A DNA stretch of 64,000 nt from Hsuehochloa calcarea. Taxonomy: Eukaryota; Streptophyta; Magnoliopsida; Poales; Poaceae. Shown in pieces: positions 60,001 through 64,000 of the stretch. The notes under the pieces were generated by a model that saw only the letters and a list, made by a program, of their open reading frames with translations, searched no databases and was not told where the DNA came from. Where the stretch lies: contig CM070599.1 in the NCBI GenBank assembly GCA_036346395.1, positions 10,965,232 to 11,029,231 of the forward strand, read 5' to 3'. Each line of letters begins with the position of its first letter. Position 1 is the first letter of the stretch. A program made the translations under genes and the position numbers.

Positions 60001-60474
60001 GTGACCTTTTTCTTTTTACAAAATGATTTTCTGATTAAGTTTTTTGTTTAATCTAATGTTTATTTCTCAACTATGTGATGCTGCAATAATGCTTTTCATT
60101 TTGTAATGTGGTTTTATGATTAATGTTTTATTATTATTTATTTTTGTGCACTGTTTTAATTAATGATAATTCCTCATGTTTCGGTATAAATTCGGTCTCT
60201 GATTAAAATTGAACCAACGAGATATTTTAATTAGAGAATTTTATGATTTATTTTGGCATTATGTATACACATGATTACATACTGACCAACGTTGTTTGTA
60301 GTCATGTGTCGCCACATTAATTATTATAGTTCTTTTTATTTCTGCCCAACGGTGGTATAAACTAGAACTGTAATTTTTTGCATGTTATTAATCAGACCAA
60401 CGTAGGGTTAATTGCATGCAATACTTTTATGTCATTTCTAATTTTTCCCCTGTATTTTTAATGTTCAGCAATGA

Positions 60475-61033
60475 ATGCTTCAAATGTTCTTTGCTACAAT
60501 TGACAACATTGAGCGACTTACGGAGCAACTTCCCGCTTGGAAAGAAAGAATTTCATTGTCCTTGGAGTATTAGACCTTGATTATGCATTAAGGGTGCTGC
60601 TCCGTTTCTCCCACCATAGGTGAGGGCGATTCGATGAGAAAAGAAAATATATGATAATAATCTTTGAAAAATGGGAGCGGTCTAACCGTCTATCACTAAT
60701 GATTATGAAGACTTCTATCTCGATCGGAATCGGGAGCAATCCCGATTCGAAAATGCTAAGGAGTATCGGCTTGATGAGAGGAGAAATTCAAAGGCTCCAC
60801 TAAGGTTTATGCGATACATTAATCCGAGGCTTCTATCCACTAAGTATGACGGGTCCAGCAGTATAAGAGAGCACATCATGATGATGGTGATATGGTTGGA
60901 AAACTCAAGGGCATGGACATGGAAATATCGATGGTTTCCTAGTTCACTTCATTATGACTTCTCTTCCTTCTGAATACACTGCTTTTAAGATAAACTATAA
61001 TACTCAGAAAGATAAATAGAGCATGAGCGATCT
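60475..61033 (+). pseudogene. Ty1/copia gag remnant
   Basis: The segment starts ATGAATGCTTCAAATG. Frames then switch to give ERLTEQLPAWKER-like and VLDLDYALRV sequence, WERSNRLSLMIMKTSI, STKYDGSSSIREHIMMM and a QKDKWSMSDLV-like end. These are the conserved phrases of the copia Gag (UBN2/DUF4219) domain in their usual order. Several frameshifts and stops are present. The zinc knuckle and pol are cut off by the LTR that starts at 61034. The AT-rich DNA at 60000-60470 is probably its leader. Confidence 0.78.
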
Positions 61034-64000
61034 TGTGAGACCCTCAATTATTGAAATGTGCCTTATTAAAATTATACTGGTAGCATAATTCTTATTTAAG
61101 GAACAGTGCAAATCCTTTATTAAGAATCATACTAAAAGCATAATGATAACAAGTAACAATTTCAACATTCAGGTTCTCGGATATATGTCATGCAATATTT
61201 CCCAGGATCAGTGAATATTGCACATATATCCTTAAACAACATTGCATCATTCACATACAAGTCATACATTCACATAATTATACATCAATAATTACATTTC
61301 CAATTTCGGTTGCTACAGTACCAGGTTGCTATAGTACCGAAATAAGAACAGATGACCTTGGGTCATTAACAAAAAGAGCAACAGCGGAAACAAAAACATA
61401 AAAGCAAAACCACCAATGGCCCCATCATCCCGCAGGCTATTGCGTGGAGGTTAGAACTAGCATTACTCGTTAGCGTCACCCAGATCGGCGCTAACGGGCA
61501 TCTCATAAAGATATCCATCCTCACCTGCAACAAGAGGTCCTAAACCCTGAGTACGAAAGGTACTCAGCAAGTCTTACACAAACTAATAAAAGAAAGTGTT
61601 TGATAGAACCTATACAAAGGAATAGAATTTTATATGCATAAGGTTATCAATAGAAGGCTTAATTGGTTCAATTTGCATAAAGCGATACATATTAACCTAC
61701 AATTGCTAAATTTTGACAAAGCAGTTTTAATAATTCAATTTGGACTAAAAACAGTAAGTAATTGAACATAAGCAAAAACAGTATCAATAATAGTCACCGA
61801 TCATTACCAAACCGAGCATGACACTCCTCATGCCGAGATTAATAATTCCCAAAACCCAAATTAGAGCAAATTCTATACAGGTGACATCAATCCAAGCGTT
61901 GCGTGCAGTGGACACGGCTATTCGAATAGTTTTAATCCTGCCAGGGTGTACATCTTTACCCACACGACTTAGTTAGCCCGTAGCCCCTAGGATAATAGCA
62001 CACCTCGCTTTTGGTATGCCGGCGGGTAAACTAAGATTCGGTATTTTCAACAAGTTAACACTATTGAGTTGGATGACCCATGTGAAACTAATCCCGCTTA
62101 AACAACGACTGATAGCATATATTCAACCGAGGTTCACATGTTGTACAGGGAATGCCGACCCAGTCAATTAAATGCAAACTCGTGTTAGCCACACATATTA
62201 CACATGATCGGGGCCTGAAGGTACGTACATGCGATGTAACACATCTACGCCCTTACCCTTCTAAGAACATCTGATATCGATATAAGTTCCACATGGCATA
62301 CGACACGGCCCGGAGACTTAAGCATCTATGCCATATGAAATCAATACACATGTCCTTACTCTCTGTATCCAACTCAATAATATTAACCCTTTACTTAACC
62401 AAGCGGCGCCCATACACTGCGTGTGGAAATGCGTTGGTGCTTGAATTAGGCCGTCGAGTTCGGTCCTTAATCAACCTGGACAAGACATCCACAGTTCCCA
62501 TTCTCGTGCACTAGGCACCATCACTAGCATCCACTTGTCCAGATTTGAATTAAGTTTAACAACAAGATTTAGATTCATTTCAAATTTAAATAAGATGAAC
62601 AAAGAATCAACAAAAATAAAAATGTATTTGTTGTTCCCCAGGTTTGACAAGATAAGCCCGTCAAACATTACCGTTCTATGGACTGCATGGCTAAGCAAAA
62701 TTGAAATTTAGTATTATATCACCACAAACTATCGTAGGTTGAGTGTATGATCAATTCAAGATAAGCCATAAGTTCTGGTCATAGCTAACTAGGAACAGAG
62801 CATAAATAGTTTTTAGAAAATTGCATGCAACAATATCCTTTGTATTTTATAAATCTGATTCAAAAGATTAGGATCAACATAGTGCGAGAGAGGAAGCTTG
62901 CCTTGGTAATAATAGATAACCTCTTGTTCAGGTTCTTGTGGCTCAACAAAAGACTCAACAATCTCAGAAGAACCAGTATCTAGAACACAAAAATCCAATG
63001 AAAAGCAAGAAAATGGCAAGGAACAATGCATAAAAGAGTTCATGATCAATAGCCCAATGCATAATTAACAATATGCTTAAGGTATACCTTACTCAAGGAC
63101 ACTACCCCATATATAATAGCTACTACACATGTTATCAGAATTTAATGGGTTAGAAAAGCATTACAGGTTCAGACTTGATTAGTATAGAACTAGAGTTTCA
63201 AATTTCTAAAACTGAAATTTAACTTAACACTTGCACTCTCTACTAGAAGGAATAGAAGCCAACAATAGGTTGCATGTGGTCGGCATGACCACCAGTAGCA
63301 GCAAAACAGAAATGGGAAATCAGGAAAGCTACAGTTTCAGGTTTTAGCAAAACCAGAAATTTGGACAGCTAGCAGAGAAAGAATTTAATGCTTCATTAGA
63401 TCATGAGCAAATGATATTGTTGATTATGTCAAAGCTAATGGGTAATATTCAAAGTCTAACTCATCACTTATCATTAATTAGCAAACACTAGCAATTTCGG
63501 CTAAAGCTGTGTTACAGTTTCAGATTTTTAAACAAAACCAAAATCGGATGATTTCAAAAAGCAGATTTAGGAACTAGTATTTTAGAAGAAAATGATATTC
63601 TGGATTAATTCTCAACTAATTGAGAAATATACAAAGTCTAGTTCATCTCTTACTATCAGCTAACAACCATCATCCAATTTGGCTAAAACTGCTACAGTAT
63701 CAGGTTTGGCAAACTGAATTTGGACAGGTTGCAAAAGAATGTGTTACTAATTTTTGCAATGAACAAATTAAGGATTTTATTTAGGTTACTAGTTAATGAG
63801 TAAAACTTAAAGCCTAACTCATCATTAATCATAAGTTAACACTCAAAAACCAAATTTGGTTTAAGCTGGACTCACTTACACCACAAACCGAGCAGATGGA
63901 AGAAGAATAAAAACTGATGCTCCATTAGACTATAACAAAAAGGACATACATGATGGATCTACAGCTAGATAAGTAAGACTAAAAGTTTAACTCAGCACTT
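61034..64000 (-). mobile_element. Long minus-strand LTR (gypsy-type), runs off the window
   Basis: Begins TGTGAGACCCTC, inside the copia gag. Landmarks such as CCTGAGTACGAAAGGTACTC (61546-61565), GGTTGCTACAGTACC-like pairs (61310-61340) and TAGCCCGTAGCCCCTAGGA are familiar from long LTRs of grass Ty3/gypsy elements (RIRE3/RIRE8 type, tentatively). No gene is supported. The minus-strand frame at 62813-63049 is a chance opening. At least 3 kb of LTR is present. Confidence 0.55.

Noticed and set aside
62813..63049. 78-codon minus-strand frame
   Set aside because: It falls inside a long LTR and has no recognisable domain.

Overview
This window is nuclear DNA from a plant, most likely a grass. 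Three signs point that way. One LTR has the Angela/BARE/RIRE1-type copia terminus TGTTGGAAATATGCCC. A Tat-lineage Ty3/gypsy element carries an antisense gene like the grass 'gypsy type transposon' (Transposase_28) family. The one host gene, which encodes a methyl-CpG-binding domain protein, has short exons with GT-AG introns. There is no bacterial operon, rRNA, tRNA or CRISPR array. I cannot name the species.

Positions 1-52,085 are a stack of nested retrotransposons. Target-site duplications (TSDs) give the order. The oldest layer is a minus-strand non-coding LTR element, here called D (fragments at 3345-4144, 23682-25022 and copies, 36663-38390). Family A (minus, 4150-23676, TSD ATTGA) is inserted in D. 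A solo LTR of family B (plus, 5118-16486, TSD CTAAC) lies inside A's 3' LTR, and a complete family C element (plus, 5376-14526) lies inside that. Further right, a copia solo LTR (TSD ACTAA) sits in D. A family B element (minus, from 25840) sits in the copia LTR, and about 2.14 kb of its flank recurs on its far side as a copy that still shows the empty insertion site. To the left, a 700-bp TRIM (2111-2810, TSD ACAAC) is embedded in another LTR. From 38395 a decayed gypsy element F is split by an 11.6-kb Tat-lineage element E (38970-50573, TSD CTAGA), which has gag, protease, reverse transcriptase, RNase H and integrase plus an antisense multi-exon gene.

Families A, B, C and D have LTRs of about 2.0-2.6 kb (D's is truncated), a tRNA-iMet-type primer site and internal regions of about 4 kb with almost no coding capacity. 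C keeps a frameshifted end of a Tekay-like polyprotein. Their LTRs share a transcript-leader architecture: a GC-AG intron-like interval holding a run of stem-loops and the palindrome TATACCGGTATA, then a GAGTC stem-loop and a U-rich AG/GTGAT acceptor-like site.

Positions 52,094-56,738 hold the host gene. Five imperfect tandem copies of a promoter segment lead into a seven-exon gene for a protein with three methyl-CpG-binding modules, similar in layout to Arabidopsis MBD7. A 5'-truncated LINE (minus, about 56763-58165), carrying a 273-bp hAT-type MITE, lies directly after the last exon. From 58,165 to 64,000 there are copia fragments, GC-rich promoter-like DNA and a long minus-strand LTR that runs off the window.

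The two LTRs of one element, and the two duplicated flanks, often differ by small length changes at CTG/CAG sites. This looks like a base-calling effect at methylated CHG sites, so some breaks in the Tat element may not be real.
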